DNA of 64,000 nt from JAIBJN01 sp963775395 (GCA_963775395.1 CAVZIX010000005.1:124001-188000), one strand, 5' to 3'; positions 33,026 to 41,451 are shown, counted from the stretch's first letter. The notes: generated by a model not told the origin, from the letters alone. Numbers and translations: made by a program.

Positions 33026-34471
33026 CTAGTGCTGGGCGCCTTCGAGCGCGGGCTCGCCGCCCGGCTCTCCGTGATGCTGCGGCATCGTCGAGCGCAGGAG
33101 CGCAAGGCCGACCGCGGCCGCCGTGAGCACGAACGCCGCTCCGAGCAGGAAGGCCGCGTGGTAGCCGCCGGTCAGGGCCGACGCCGTGCTCTCCCCCGAG
33201 TCCAGCAGGCTGTCCGTGCGGAAGTCCGCCAGGCTGGCCAGGATGGCAAGTCCGAGCGCGCCGCCCATCATGAACGCCGTGTTGACGATCCCGGACGCGA
33301 GGCCGGACTCCTCGGGCTTCACGTCGCCCATGGCCGCCAGCAGCAACGGGTTGAAGGCGATGCCGCCGCCGAGCCCCACCGCGAGCGTGGCCGGAATCAC
33401 GTCGACCAGGACGTTCCCGTCCACCGGCACGCGGGCGAGGAGGAGCAGCCCGAGCGCCATGAGCCCGAGCCCGACGCCGAGCGGCTTCTTGATCCCGTAG
33501 CGCATGACGAACCTGTCCGAGTAGAGGGACGAGGCGCCCCAGACCACCGTCGAGGGCAGGTAGGCAAGGCCGACCTCGAGCGGCGTGTACCCGAGAACCT
33601 GCTGCAGGTACAGGGCCGAGAAGAAGAAGTACGCGAACATGCCGGCCGCCATCAGCGTGCCCACGGTGTTCGCAACGGAGACGTTGCGGTGGCAGAAGAC
33701 CCCGAACGGCACGAGCGGCTCGGCGATCCGCGACTCGATGATGACGAACGCGGCCAGGAGCGCGACCGCTCCGCCGAGCAGCCCGAGCGTCTCCGCCGAC
33801 GTCCAGCCGGTCTCGTTGCCGTTGACGATCGCGTAGACGGCCAGCATCAGGGACCCGGTCACGGTGATCGCGCCCGCGAAGTCGATACGCCGTCCGGCAA
33901 TGCCAGGCGTGACCGGCAGCAGCTTCAGCGAGAGGGCGAAGACGAGCACGCCGATGGGCAGGTTGACGAGGAAGATCCAGTGCCAGTTGAGGATGTCCGT
34001 GAGGACCCCGCCGGCGAGCACCCCGAGGGCCCCGCCTCCGGAGAGGACGAAGCCGAAGATGCCCATCGCCTTGGCACGGTCGGCCGGCTCGGTGAAGAGC
34101 ATCATCGTCAGCGAGAGCGCGACCGCCGAGACTAGCGCGCCGCCGAGGCCCTGGATCGCGCGCGCGGCGACCAGCTGACCCTGCGAGGTCGCGAGCCCGC
34201 AGGCGAGCGAGGCGAGGGTGAAGAGCGCGATGCCGATCAGGAACATGCGGCGCTGCCCGAAGAGGTCGCCCAGCCGCCCGCCCAGCAGCAGGAAGCCGCC
34301 GAACGTGAGCAGGTAGGCGTTGACCACCCAGGCGAGCGAGGTCTGCGAAAAGCCGAGGTCGTCCCGGATCGTCGGGAGGGCGACGTTCACGATCGTCATG
34401 TCCAGCACGATCATCAGGTCGCCGAGGCAGAGGACGATGAGCGCGAGCCAGCGCGCGCGCGGCGTGGCCAT
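33026..34471 (-). CDS. MFS multidrug efflux pump, DHA2 (EmrB/QacA) family
   Basis: A 481-residue, about 14-TM transporter. Signature motifs: DMTIVNVALPTIRDDLGFS (motif D1), WVVNAYLLTFGGFLLLGGRLGDLFGQRR (motif A) and RAIQGLGGALVSAVALS/GIFGFVLSGGGALGVLAGGVLTD (motif C). It exports hydrophobic or cationic drugs with proton antiport. Shine-Dalgarno AAGGAGG precedes the ATG, and the start overlaps a small upstream reading frame (TGATG). Confidence 0.9.
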   Translation of the reverse strand: MATPRARWLALIVLCLGDLMIVLDMTIVNVALPTIRDDLGFSQTSLAWVVNAYLLTFGGFLLLGGRLGDLFGQRRMFLIGIALFTLASLACGLATSQGQLVAARAIQGLGGALVSAVALSLTMMLFTEPADRAKAMGIFGFVLSGGGALGVLAGGVLTDILNWHWIFLVNLPIGVLVFALSLKLLPVTPGIAGRRIDFAGAITVTGSLMLAVYAIVNGNETGWTSAETLGLLGGAVALLAAFVIIESRIAEPLVPFGVFCHRNVSVANTVGTLMAAGMFAYFFFSALYLQQVLGYTPLEVGLAYLPSTVVWGASSLYSDRFVMRYGIKKPLGVGLGLMALGLLLLARVPVDGNVLVDVIPATLAVGLGGGIAFNPLLLAAMGDVKPEESGLASGIVNTAFMMGGALGLAILASLADFRTDSLLDSGESTASALTGGYHAAFLLGAAFVLTAAAVGLALLRSTMPQHHGEPGGEPALEGAQH

Positions 34472-34530
34472 CAGCTTCCCCTCCTTTTCTTCGAAGTCTT
34501 GGTCATCGTGTCTCCGAGTCTTGGGGTCAT
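34471..34530 (-). CDS. Possible 19-residue leader peptide of the efflux gene
   Basis: Reading frame MTPRLGDTMTKTSKKRRGS ends with a TGA that shares its last base with the efflux ATG (TGATG) and contains the efflux Shine-Dalgarno. The basic, Lys/Arg-rich tail could stall ribosomes when translation is inhibited and so control the pump, as in known antibiotic-responsive leaders. Two start-like copies of ATGACC-(CC)-AAGACT lie in it. No promoter was identified, and the rest of the gap (34531-34710) shows no gene, only GACAG-C-CTGTC. Confidence 0.35.
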   Translation of the reverse strand: MTPRLGDTMTKTSKKRRGS

Positions 34531-34710
34531 GGCTTGAGACCGGATGGGCCGGCTGAACTCATCGGTCGTCGTGAGCGGGGCGATACCCTTTCACGCTATC
34601 GACTCCCGCCACGGGCGCCGTTTCCACGCGTTAGACGCCGGCGAGAACACTGTCCTTCGTTCGTCTTGACAGCCTGTCGAAACGCGGCCCGATGTTCTGG
34701 CCGTATCCGG

Positions 34711-35376
34711 TCAGATCGAGATGCTGACGGGGAACGTGGCGATCCAGATGACGGTGCCGACGAAGACGACGAGCCCGAATGACAGCATCACCGCCCTCAG
34801 GCGGCGGGTCCGCAGCTTCGCGCTCATCCCGGCAAAGAACAACGCGGCGGCGAAGAGGACGACGCAGAGAACGTAGTTCGTGGCCCGCTGCACGTTGGTC
34901 CTTGCCTGCGCGGCAAACGCTTCGGCCTCCGCCTCGAGCGCCTCGGCTTCCTCCCGGGCGGCGAGGCGGTACTCCGGCATCGCGAACGGCGTCAGCGGCG
35001 CGTCGGCGTTCTGCAGCGGCCGCGTGGCCACCCAGGCGTCCACCGCCGGCTTGAACTCCGCCCGGAAGCGCTCGAAGTAGAAGTCCGCCAGCTCCGTCTG
35101 CTCCTGGGCGTAGGCGTCGGCCCAGGACGTGAAGGTGGCCACGTCGATCTGGGTCTGGGTGTCGGCCAGGCCCGACGCCCGGGTCGACTCGATCCGCGCG
35201 GCGTTTCCGCGGCTGAAGGCCTTCGCCTGCTCGCCGTTCCAGCGGCTGGCCTGGTAGCCGCTCCAGGCGGTCGCGACGGTCGCGAGGGCCAGGAGCACGG
35301 TGGCGACGATCTCCAGACGCTCGGCCCGCTCCTCGGGGGCCGCGCTCGTCAGTTGGCGCTCCCTTCCGCGTCGCAC
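34711..35376 (-). CDS. Membrane protein of unknown function
   Basis: About 213-221 residues: one hydrophobic segment (IVATVLLALATVATAWSGYQ), a long helical domain with ALEAEAEAFAAQA, then two transmembrane segments near the end (YVLCVVLFAAALFFAG and AVMLSFGLVVFVGTVIW). The start is debatable. The GTG at 35376 overlaps the upstream gene by 28 nt. The CTG at 35352 overlaps its TGA as CTGA and has GGAAGGGAG at ideal spacing. Paired with the DUF4239-like gene, which it overlaps. Confidence 0.7.
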   Translation of the reverse strand: MRRGRERQLTSAAPEERAERLEIVATVLLALATVATAWSGYQASRWNGEQAKAFSRGNAARIESTRASGLADTQTQIDVATFTSWADAYAQEQTELADFYFERFRAEFKPAVDAWVATRPLQNADAPLTPFAMPEYRLAAREEAEALEAEAEAFAAQARTNVQRATNYVLCVVLFAAALFFAGMSAKLRTRRLRAVMLSFGLVVFVGTVIWIATFPVSISI

Positions 35377-36173
35377 GGGATGCGAACGTCGATGGCCGCG
35401 GCGTCGATCGCTTCGTCCACGATCCGCAACGTCCGCTCCATCGCGACCGGTCGCAGGCCCCCCACATCCGTGTGAAACGGGTTGTCGAGGAAGTTGAGCA
35501 GCAGCAGCATCGTCGTGATCACCGCGGTGACGGCGCCCATCAGCATCGCTTGGGTCACCGCACGCTCACCGCTGTCGGCGAAGAAGAGCATGAAGACGAA
35601 GATGACCGTGGAGATGAAGAAGAGGACGATCCAGAGAGGGCTCGGGATGACCCCCACCGCTCCGTGGATACGATCCTGGCGCGCTCCCTCGCGCGCCGAC
35701 GTCTGCTCGAGCCATTTGTCGTACGCCGACTGCTCGCTCGCCGTCTCGGGCTCGACGTCCTCCACCGTCCTGAACAGCTCCACGCCCCAGGGGTTGATCG
35801 CGTCTCCCAGGGTCCCGGCCTCCATCCGCTCCCACTCCTCGTTCACGACGGAGCGCGCGTAGCAGATCAGCTCCCCGGTCAGCTCGGCGCCGACCGAGCC
35901 CGCGAAGAACTGGGCAGTCTCGACCTGCTGCGTCAGGACGAGCGCCTCTTCCTCCGCCCCGGCCCGGGACTGGTCGTAGCTCGTGAAGGCGAGGAAGATG
36001 ATGAACCCGAGGAGGACCGAGAACCCGGTCGCCAGCACGCCGAAGACGCCGGAGGCTCGATCACCGTCGGAGAAGTAGCTCCCCTCGGGCGCCCGGCGGC
36101 GCACCAGGAGCATCGCGGTGACAGTCACGGCGGTCACCCCGGCGGCAATGAGGAAGCCCCAGACGACGTTCAT
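35349..36173 (-). CDS. DUF4239/bestrophin-like membrane protein
   Basis: A 274-residue protein with about four TM segments: NVVWGFLIAAGVTAVTVTAML, GVFGVLATGFSVLLGFIIFLAF, a soluble helical stretch (ALVLTQQVETAQFFAGSVGA), then IVLFFISTVIFVFMLFF and LMGAVTAVITTMLLLLNFL, ending in a PFHTDVGGLRPVAME block. This layout is characteristic of DUF4239. Ion-channel activity has been proposed for related proteins; not shown here. Upstream gene of a two-gene operon. Confidence 0.8.
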   Translation of the reverse strand: MNVVWGFLIAAGVTAVTVTAMLLVRRRAPEGSYFSDGDRASGVFGVLATGFSVLLGFIIFLAFTSYDQSRAGAEEEALVLTQQVETAQFFAGSVGAELTGELICYARSVVNEEWERMEAGTLGDAINPWGVELFRTVEDVEPETASEQSAYDKWLEQTSAREGARQDRIHGAVGVIPSPLWIVLFFISTVIFVFMLFFADSGERAVTQAMLMGAVTAVITTMLLLLNFLDNPFHTDVGGLRPVAMERTLRIVDEAIDAAAIDVRIPCDAEGSAN

Positions 36174-36238
36174 CGGCCGGGGACCCTCTCACCTCAGAGG
36201 ACGGCGGGACAAGCTCCAGGCGGACAGTGGGTGCGAGT

Positions 36239-36267
36239 TTGACAATAAGAAGATATCTTCCTATCGT
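36239..36267 (+). promoter_or_regulatory. Promoter with PadR-type operator in the spacer
   Basis: A -35 TTGACA (36239-36244), 17-nt spacer and -10 TATCGT (36262-36267). The spacer carries the perfect palindrome GAAGATATCTTC (36249-36260), extendable to ATA-x-palindrome-x-TAT. The ATG follows 8 nt after the -10. A repressor on this site would block polymerase, so autoregulation by PadR is expected. Confidence 0.75.
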
Positions 36268-36275
36268 GAGTTGCG

Positions 36276-36638
36276 ATGCCGCGACGGAAGCCTGGAACCC
36301 TGCTGCCTCTCGAGACCGAGATCCTCGAGCTGGCGCTGTCGCTGCTGCGGTCAGGGCAAGCCACCTTCCATGGATTCGGTCTTGCCCAGACCATGCGCGA
36401 GCAGAGCGGGTCACGCTCGCTGACGGCCCACGGGACCCTGTACAAGGCCCTGGGCCGGCTCGAGGAGTTCGGCCTGCTCGCCTCCCGGTGGGAGGACGCA
36501 GCGGCGGTTGAGGGACGACCGCGCCGGCGGCTGTACGAGCTCACGGGACAGGGAGCCCAGGTGGCCGAGCACGCCCTCACCGACAAAGCCGGCAAGGCCA
36601 GTGGACGCTCCCCACGCGTTGCTTCGGAGCCCGCATGA
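36276..36638 (+). CDS. PadR-family transcriptional regulator
   Basis: A 120-residue winged-helix repressor. Core: LETEILELALSLLRSGQATFHGFGLAQTM, then HGTLYKALGRLEEFGLLASRWED and the wing EGRPRRRLYELTGQG. It lacks the long C-terminal dimerisation domain of larger PadRs (subfamily s1/2-like). The overlapping downstream membrane gene (ATGA at 36635-36638) is the usual target or partner in such pairs. Confidence 0.88.
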   Translation: MPRRKPGTLLPLETEILELALSLLRSGQATFHGFGLAQTMREQSGSRSLTAHGTLYKALGRLEEFGLLASRWEDAAAVEGRPRRRLYELTGQGAQVAEHALTDKAGKASGRSPRVASEPA

Positions 36639-37246
36639 CATCGGAGCGCATGGCCGAGCTGGTGGCACGGTGGGTGCGGCTCTACACGCGGGACCTGCCC
36701 ACTCCGACGGCCCAACGCCGGGTCGACGAGATCGATGCCGACCTGCACGACCACATCGAGCACGAACGGGCCAACGGGATCGGCGATCGGCGGATCGCGC
36801 TCGGCATCGCGTCCCGGATGCTCCGCGGCCTCGCCGCCGACGCTGCCTGGCGCGGGCGGCACGCGAGGGCGGCCGGCCATCCCTCGACCCTGGAGAAAGC
36901 GATGAAGACGAGCAAGGCTCTCTCTCGATCTGCTGTTCGGGTCGCCCTCGGCGTAGCGTTCATCTTGTCGCTGCCGCTGCTGGCGATGCTGATCACCGAC
37001 GACGTGGTCTGGAGTCTGGCCGACTTCGTCGCCGCCGGCGTCTTCCTGGCGGCAATTGGTGTTGTGCTCGAGCTGGCAGTGAGGAGGGCGGGGAATCTCG
37101 CCGTCGCGCTCGGCATCGCCGCCGTCGGCGTCGCCGCGGGCATCTTCGGGGAGGCCGATGACGCGCCCGGCCTCGTGCTCCTCGGCATCCTGCTCATCGT
37201 CAGCGCGTGTGCGCTCGGCGTAAGGACCGCCCAGCGCAGCAGATAG
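36635..37246 (+). CDS. Membrane protein coupled to PadR
   Basis: A 203-residue protein: an N-terminal helical cytosolic domain (YTRDLPTPTAQRRVDEIDADLHDHIEHERANG), similar to the permease-linked HAAS/DUF1700-type domains found next to PadR genes, then four hydrophobic segments (ALGVAFILSLPLLAMLI, FVAAGVFLAAIGVVLELAV, AVALGIAAVGVAAGIFG, GLVLLGILLIVSACAL). It is likely co-regulated with PadR. Confidence 0.75.
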   Translation: MTSERMAELVARWVRLYTRDLPTPTAQRRVDEIDADLHDHIEHERANGIGDRRIALGIASRMLRGLAADAAWRGRHARAAGHPSTLEKAMKTSKALSRSAVRVALGVAFILSLPLLAMLITDDVVWSLADFVAAGVFLAAIGVVLELAVRRAGNLAVALGIAAVGVAAGIFGEADDAPGLVLLGILLIVSACALGVRTAQRSR

Positions 37247-37269
37247 CGCCCGCCCCGAGACCGACAACA

Positions 37270-37293
37270 GAAAGCCCCGTTTCCGGGGCTTTC
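37270..37293. terminator. Bidirectional rho-independent terminator
   Basis: A 10-bp stem GAAAGCCCCG/CGGGGCTTTC with a TTTC loop. It ends the PadR operon rightward and, 4 nt past its 3' end, the tRNA-fMet transcript leftward. The stem core repeats that of the terminator at 32980. Confidence 0.85.
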
Positions 37294-37297
37294 CGAG

Positions 37298-37371
37298 TAG
37301 CGGGGGCAGGATTTGAACCTGCGACCTCCGGGTTATGAGCCCGGCGAGCTACCTGACTGCTCCACCCCGCG
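37298..37371 (-). tRNA. Initiator tRNA-fMet (CAT)
   Basis: A 74-nt cloverleaf. Acceptor starts CGCGGGG; D arm ...GGTAGCTCG; anticodon arm CGGGCTCATAACCCG with the three G-C pairs typical of initiators; T arm GCAGGTTCAAATCCTGC; 3' end ...CCCCGCTA with no CCA encoded. Position 1-72 is C-U instead of the usual C-A, still unpaired as an initiator requires. Confidence 0.95.
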
Positions 37372-37382
37372 TCGCGAAGGCA

Positions 37383-37392
37383 AGGATAGCAT
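37383..37392. promoter_or_regulatory. Overlapping divergent -10 boxes
   Basis: TAGCAT (37387-37392) reads rightward, 7 nt before the ATG at 37400. TATCCT (complement of 37383-37388) reads leftward, 11 nt before the tRNA 5' end. Both fit a -10 and share bases. Confidence 0.5.
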
Positions 37393-37399
37393 CAGTCCT

Positions 37400-37720
37400 A
37401 TGCCTTGGTGGACATGGCTTTGCCTGGGCGTTCTGGCGCTCTCGCTGCTCGCGACGGCCATCTTCATGGCGGTCGCAGTCACGCGCCTGAAGCGCCTCGC
37501 GGCCCTCGCCGAGGCGATCCGGGTGCAGCTCGACGAGCTGGCGCGGAAGGGTGAGGAGCTCGAGCGCCGCATGGCTCACGCCGAAGCACGCGCTGCGGAG
37601 TTCGAGCAGCACCGGGCGCAGCTCGACCGCTCGCTCGCCCGCCTCCAGGTCCTCACCTCGGCGCTCTCGGAGGCGCGCGCGGGGGTCACGCGTCTCCAGA
37701 AGGCCTACCTCCGCAAGTGA
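37400..37720 (+). CDS. Single-TM coiled-coil protein
   Basis: A 106-residue protein: TM helix (about residues 4-28) then a continuous Arg/Glu/Ala-rich coiled coil to the end. Unknown role; possibly a membrane tether. Apparently leaderless. It overlaps the next gene (GTGA at 37717-37720). Confidence 0.7.
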   Translation: MPWWTWLCLGVLALSLLATAIFMAVAVTRLKRLAALAEAIRVQLDELARKGEELERRMAHAEARAAEFEQHRAQLDRSLARLQVLTSALSEARAGVTRLQKAYLRK

Positions 37721-38676
37721 CCCGGGTCGGCGTGGTCGACCTCGGGACGAACTCGACGCGGCTGCTCGTCGCCGAGGTCGAGAACGGCACGGTGAGCGAG
37801 CTGGAGCGCCGCCTGACCATCACGCGCCTGGGCGAAGGCGTCGACGGCCGGCGGCTCCTCCTCCCCACCGCAATCGCACGCGTGCGCAACGCGCTCACCG
37901 ACTACCGCCGCACTCTGGACGGAATCGGCGTGGAACGGACGCTGGCGGTCGCGACGAGCGCGGTGCGGGAGGCCGAGAACGGTGAGGCGTTCCTCGGCGA
38001 GGTCGAGTGGAGCTACGGCTTCGACACGCGGCTGCTCTCGGGGGACGAGGAGGCGCTGATGACGTTCGCGGGCGTCTTCGCCGGACGCGACGCCGCGAAC
38101 GGGACCCTCGTGGTCGACGTCGGAGGCGGCTCGACCGAGCTCGTGCTCGGCGGTCCCTACGGGGTGGCATGGCACATCAGCCTCGCACTCGGCTGCGTGC
38201 GGCTCACCGAGCGCTTCCTCCACTCTGACCCGCCGGCGCCGGATGAGCTCGAGGCCTGCCGGAACCACATCGGCGCGCTCCTGGCCGAGCATGTCCCCGA
38301 CGAGGCCCGCCCGTCGCGCGCCATGGGCGTCGCAGGGACGGTCACGACCCTCGCGACGCTGTCGCTCGAGCTCGACGAGGAAGATCCGGCCCTGGTGCAC
38401 GGGCACAGGATGAGCACGGGCTGGATCGGCGCCGAGGCCGAGCGGCTGGCCGCGCTGCCCGTGTCCGCGATCCGCGAGAACCGCGGAATCCACCCGGACC
38501 GCGCCCCCGTGATCGTCGCCGGCACCATCGCCGTCGCCGAGACCCTGCGGCACTTCGGGCTCTCCGAGCTCGAGGTCAGCGAGCGGGACCTGATGCACGG
38601 CGCCGCCCTTGAAGCGGCAATGCTGCCCGAGCGCACGGAGGGCAACGCGCCCCCGGGCGCCTACACCTGCTGCTAG
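37717..38676 (+). CDS. ppx: Exopolyphosphatase/pppGpp phosphohydrolase (Ppx/GppA)
   Basis: A 319-residue enzyme of the actin-like ASKHA fold. Motifs: VGVVDLGTNSTRLLVAEVE (phosphate 1), VATSAVREAENG, the second phosphate loop VVDVGGGSTELVLG and GVAGTVTTLATL. Short form without the C-terminal HD-like domain. It removes terminal phosphates from polyphosphate or pppGpp. The TAG overlaps the convergent CBS gene stop in CTAG (38673-38676). Confidence 0.9.
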   Translation: MTRVGVVDLGTNSTRLLVAEVENGTVSELERRLTITRLGEGVDGRRLLLPTAIARVRNALTDYRRTLDGIGVERTLAVATSAVREAENGEAFLGEVEWSYGFDTRLLSGDEEALMTFAGVFAGRDAANGTLVVDVGGGSTELVLGGPYGVAWHISLALGCVRLTERFLHSDPPAPDELEACRNHIGALLAEHVPDEARPSRAMGVAGTVTTLATLSLELDEEDPALVHGHRMSTGWIGAEAERLAALPVSAIRENRGIHPDRAPVIVAGTIAVAETLRHFGLSELEVSERDLMHGAALEAAMLPERTEGNAPPGAYTCC

Positions 38677-39074
38677 GCCGCGTCCTCGGGCTCGGGCGGG
38701 GGGTCGTCCTCGGCCAGGCGGCGGACGACGGGCTCACGCGGGAGGATGCCGAGGAGGCGGCCGTCCTCGACCACCGGCAGGCGCTCGAGGCCCTGCTCGA
38801 CCATGAGGTGAAGTGCGTCTCCCAGCGACGTCTCGGGCCCGACGGTCGGGACGTCCCGGTCGGCCACGTCGCCGACGGTGAGCGAGCGCAGGTCGCGGGA
38901 CTCGGCCACCGCGGCCACGATGGCCTCCTTCGTGATGGAGCCGAGCAGCTGCTCGCCCTCGGCGACGAGAACGCTCTCGACGTGCGGCTTGACGAGCAGG
39001 GCGGCAGCCACGGGAACGGGCTCGCCCGCCTGCAGGATCGGCGGATCGGCGACGAGCGCCTCGCGAACGATCAC
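38673..39074 (-). CDS. CBS-pair protein
   Basis: A 133-residue protein made of two CBS motifs (EPVPVAAALLVKPHVESVLVAEGEQLLGSITKEAIV and DVPTVGPETSLGDALHLMVEQGLERLPVVEDGRLLGILPRE). It likely binds adenosine nucleotides as a standalone energy or second-messenger sensor. GTG start. No partner gene is obvious. Confidence 0.82.
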   Translation of the reverse strand: MIVREALVADPPILQAGEPVPVAAALLVKPHVESVLVAEGEQLLGSITKEAIVAAVAESRDLRSLTVGDVADRDVPTVGPETSLGDALHLMVEQGLERLPVVEDGRLLGILPREPVVRRLAEDDPPPEPEDAA

Positions 39075-39144
39075 GGCTGAAGCCGCCTGGGCTGGCTCAT
39101 GGGGCCGCGGAGCCTTGCACGAATGGCGCCGGCAGTCCAGCCCA

Positions 39145-39471
39145 TCAGCCCGAGGCGCGTTCGACCACGAGGGTCAGTTCCTCGAGCGCCACGACGCGGA
39201 CAACCTCGCCGCGCTCGGCGGTCTCGTCGCAGCGCGCACGCCAGATCTCTCCCTGCAGCCGCGCCTGGCCCAGCGGCGCACAGCGGGTCACCACCTCGGC
39301 GAGCTCGCCGACCAGCGTCTCGGCCCCCACTCTCGCCCGGTGACGCCGCGAGTACCAGACCCAGAAGAACGTCTCGGCGACCTCGACGATCGCGCCGAGC
39401 ACGATCACGGGCACCGCCCACTCGGGCGGCACGACGAAGACGGCCAGGAGAATCGCGCCGAGAAGGATCAC
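39145..39471 (-). CDS. NfeD-like membrane protein
   Basis: A 108-residue protein: two short TM segments (ILLGAILLAVFVVP and WAVPVIVLGAIVEVAETFFWV), an Arg-rich turn, and an OB-fold tail (GELAEVVTRCAPLGQARLQGEIWRARC...VRVVALEELTLVVE) as in NfeD C-terminal domains. Usually paired with a stomatin; none is seen here. Downstream of the S55 protease gene, separated by 24 nt. Confidence 0.78.
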   Translation of the reverse strand: MILLGAILLAVFVVPPEWAVPVIVLGAIVEVAETFFWVWYSRRHRARVGAETLVGELAEVVTRCAPLGQARLQGEIWRARCDETAERGEVVRVVALEELTLVVERASG

Positions 39472-39495
39472 GGCGCGATTCTCCCTGGTTCCGCG

Positions 39496-41304
39496 TTACC
39501 TGAGGAGCAGGAACCCGATGGTGCGGCGTCCGACGACGACCGCGTCCTGCTGCTTCGTCGTCGTGGCCCGAATCGCCCCGTTGCCGAGGCGGAGGCGCGC
39601 GACGACGTCGTCGCCTCGCGGCGCGTTCTGGAACCCTGCGAGGAACTGGTCGAAGGTCGGCTCCGGCGCGTCCTCCTCGCACTCCTCGTCGAAGATGAAG
39701 CACGGGATGCCCGACGAGGCGGAGGCGCCGCCGAACACCTCGACCCAGCCGCTCCGGCGTGCGTTTGCGGGCACCTTGAGCTGGACGTCGACGTTCTTGA
39801 GCCCGGCGACGTGAGCCGGCTTGAGCACGATGCGGAGCTTCAGCATCTGGCCCGGCCGCCCACGCAGGAACTCGCGCGCGACGTATCGGGCGCCGTTCCA
39901 CTGGAGGATGCTCCGCACCTGGTACTGCTCGAAGCTCTTCTCGATCTCGAGCTTGGGCACGTCGATGCTCGTGACCTGTATCTCCTCGCCCTCGAAGAAC
40001 TGCAGGAGCTCGGCCGTGAAGGCCACCTCGGCGACCGACTCGAACGAGATGTCGAAGTCCGAGGCGTAGTGGTTGGAGCGCGTGAGCTCCCACGTCCGGC
40101 CACCGTCGCGCGTACCCCGGATCGTGAACGCGGCCTCCGTGTTCCCGGGCCCGATGCGGTCGATGGTCACGTCGACGTTCATGAAGAGGTGCTCGAACGC
40201 CAGGAAGGGCAGGAACTCGGGCAGCACGACGTCGCTCCGCCCGCTGCGGCTCTTGCCGGTGTCGAGATCGGTGACCGTCGACGTGATGGGCGACCCGGTC
40301 GGACCGTCACCGAGGTCGGCGACGATGCCCGCCAGGCGGTCCTGGGTGACCGTCCCGAGGTTCTCGCCGATGTTCGCGAGCTTGTAGGAGCCGAAGATCG
40401 GGTCGTTCACGATCGTGATCGTGTCGCCCGCCCTGGCCGCCATCGTGGTCTCGCCGGTCCAGTTGAACGGATGCCCGAAGGCGACCGCGCGGCCGTCGCA
40501 GACGAAGGTCGTCGTGCCCACGCCCGCAACCGTGACGTCGCCGAGCGACATGGCGCCTACGAAGGTGTCGCCTGCGCGCAGCGTCGCCGGCGGGCTGGGC
40601 GGCGGGCTGGTCGAGGCGGACGAGCCCATGTAGGCGATGAACGGCAGGCCCTGCCGGTCGATGGCCGCCTGCATGTGCTTGAGGCCGCGATCCGTGAGCC
40701 CCGATGCCGAGACAGGCGTCTTCAGGCGCGAGAACGTGGTCAGCCGCGCCATCGAGAGGCCGGTTTTCGCGGAGATCGTGTTCGCGAGCCCGTTCGGGAT
40801 CCGAACCGGCTTGGAAGCGAGGCTGGGATCCGTGCCCAGCGTGAGCAGCTCGTTCATGTCCTCGGCAGGCGTCAGGCCGGCGAGCGTCGAGCCTCCGCCT
40901 GCGAGGCCGTAGGCGATCGCGCCGGCGAGCTCGTCCCTGCCGGTCGACGGATCGCGGAAGAACACGGGGGAGCCGGACGCGCCCGCCCAGAGCCCTCCGG
41001 CCTGGGTGACCGCCGTTCCGCTCAGGTTGACGATGATGATGTCGCGGCCCGGGCCGACCGCGTCCCGAAGGACGCCGAGGACCTCGGCGCCGAACGTCGA
41101 GAGCGTCCGCCCTCGCACGACCGAGACCGCCGTTCCCCGCATGCCGGTCGACACGTCTGCCAGAGGCATGATCGACGGGCACTCGCCCGTCAACGTCCCG
41201 GGACTCGCTGTCTTGCCCGTTGCGGGCGCCACCCCAACCGCCGCAACTGCGATCGCCAGAACGAAGAGCCCGGCGATCGTCCGTGGTGTGCGCCATCCCC
41301 TCAT
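39496..41304 (-). CDS. Secreted SpoIVB/S55-type serine peptidase-like protein
   Basis: A 602-residue protein with a signal sequence (residues 1-34). The S55-like core holds STGMRGTAVSVVRGRTLSTFGAEVLGVLRD, the Ser nucleophile in GLWAGASGSPVFF, GAIAYGLAGG, and later a His in GRAVAFGHPFNW, so Ser and His are present. The remainder is beta-rich. ATG 41304 is selected since GGAGGAGA precedes it; a longer frame upstream would start in the promoter region. It is not linked to sporulation genes; a sheddase or regulatory role is inferred. Confidence 0.78.
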   Translation of the reverse strand: MRGWRTPRTIAGLFVLAIAVAAVGVAPATGKTASPGTLTGECPSIMPLADVSTGMRGTAVSVVRGRTLSTFGAEVLGVLRDAVGPGRDIIIVNLSGTAVTQAGGLWAGASGSPVFFRDPSTGRDELAGAIAYGLAGGGSTLAGLTPAEDMNELLTLGTDPSLASKPVRIPNGLANTISAKTGLSMARLTTFSRLKTPVSASGLTDRGLKHMQAAIDRQGLPFIAYMGSSASTSPPPSPPATLRAGDTFVGAMSLGDVTVAGVGTTTFVCDGRAVAFGHPFNWTGETTMAARAGDTITIVNDPIFGSYKLANIGENLGTVTQDRLAGIVADLGDGPTGSPITSTVTDLDTGKSRSGRSDVVLPEFLPFLAFEHLFMNVDVTIDRIGPGNTEAAFTIRGTRDGGRTWELTRSNHYASDFDISFESVAEVAFTAELLQFFEGEEIQVTSIDVPKLEIEKSFEQYQVRSILQWNGARYVAREFLRGRPGQMLKLRIVLKPAHVAGLKNVDVQLKVPANARRSGWVEVFGGASASSGIPCFIFDEECEEDAPEPTFDQFLAGFQNAPRGDDVVARLRLGNGAIRATTTKQQDAVVVGRRTIGFLLLR

Positions 41305-41393
41305 CTGCGTCTCTCCTCCAAGATTCGGTCCCGCGCCGCACGGGACTGCTGGGGGGTCCAGCATGCGGCATTCGGCACGCGATTCCTAGAGTC

Positions 41394-41413
41394 TTCGGCC
41401 ATTCCTGGCCGAA
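41394..41413 (-). terminator. Hairpin after tRNA-Leu
   Basis: Leftward, an 8-bp perfect stem TTCGGCCA/TGGCCGAA closes a GGAA tetraloop about 38 nt beyond the tRNA 3' end. It could also be an operator for the S55 gene. Confidence 0.45.
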
Positions 41414-41451
41414 TGTATGGGGTCGCGGAACCCCCGGAACTCCTTCTCCAG

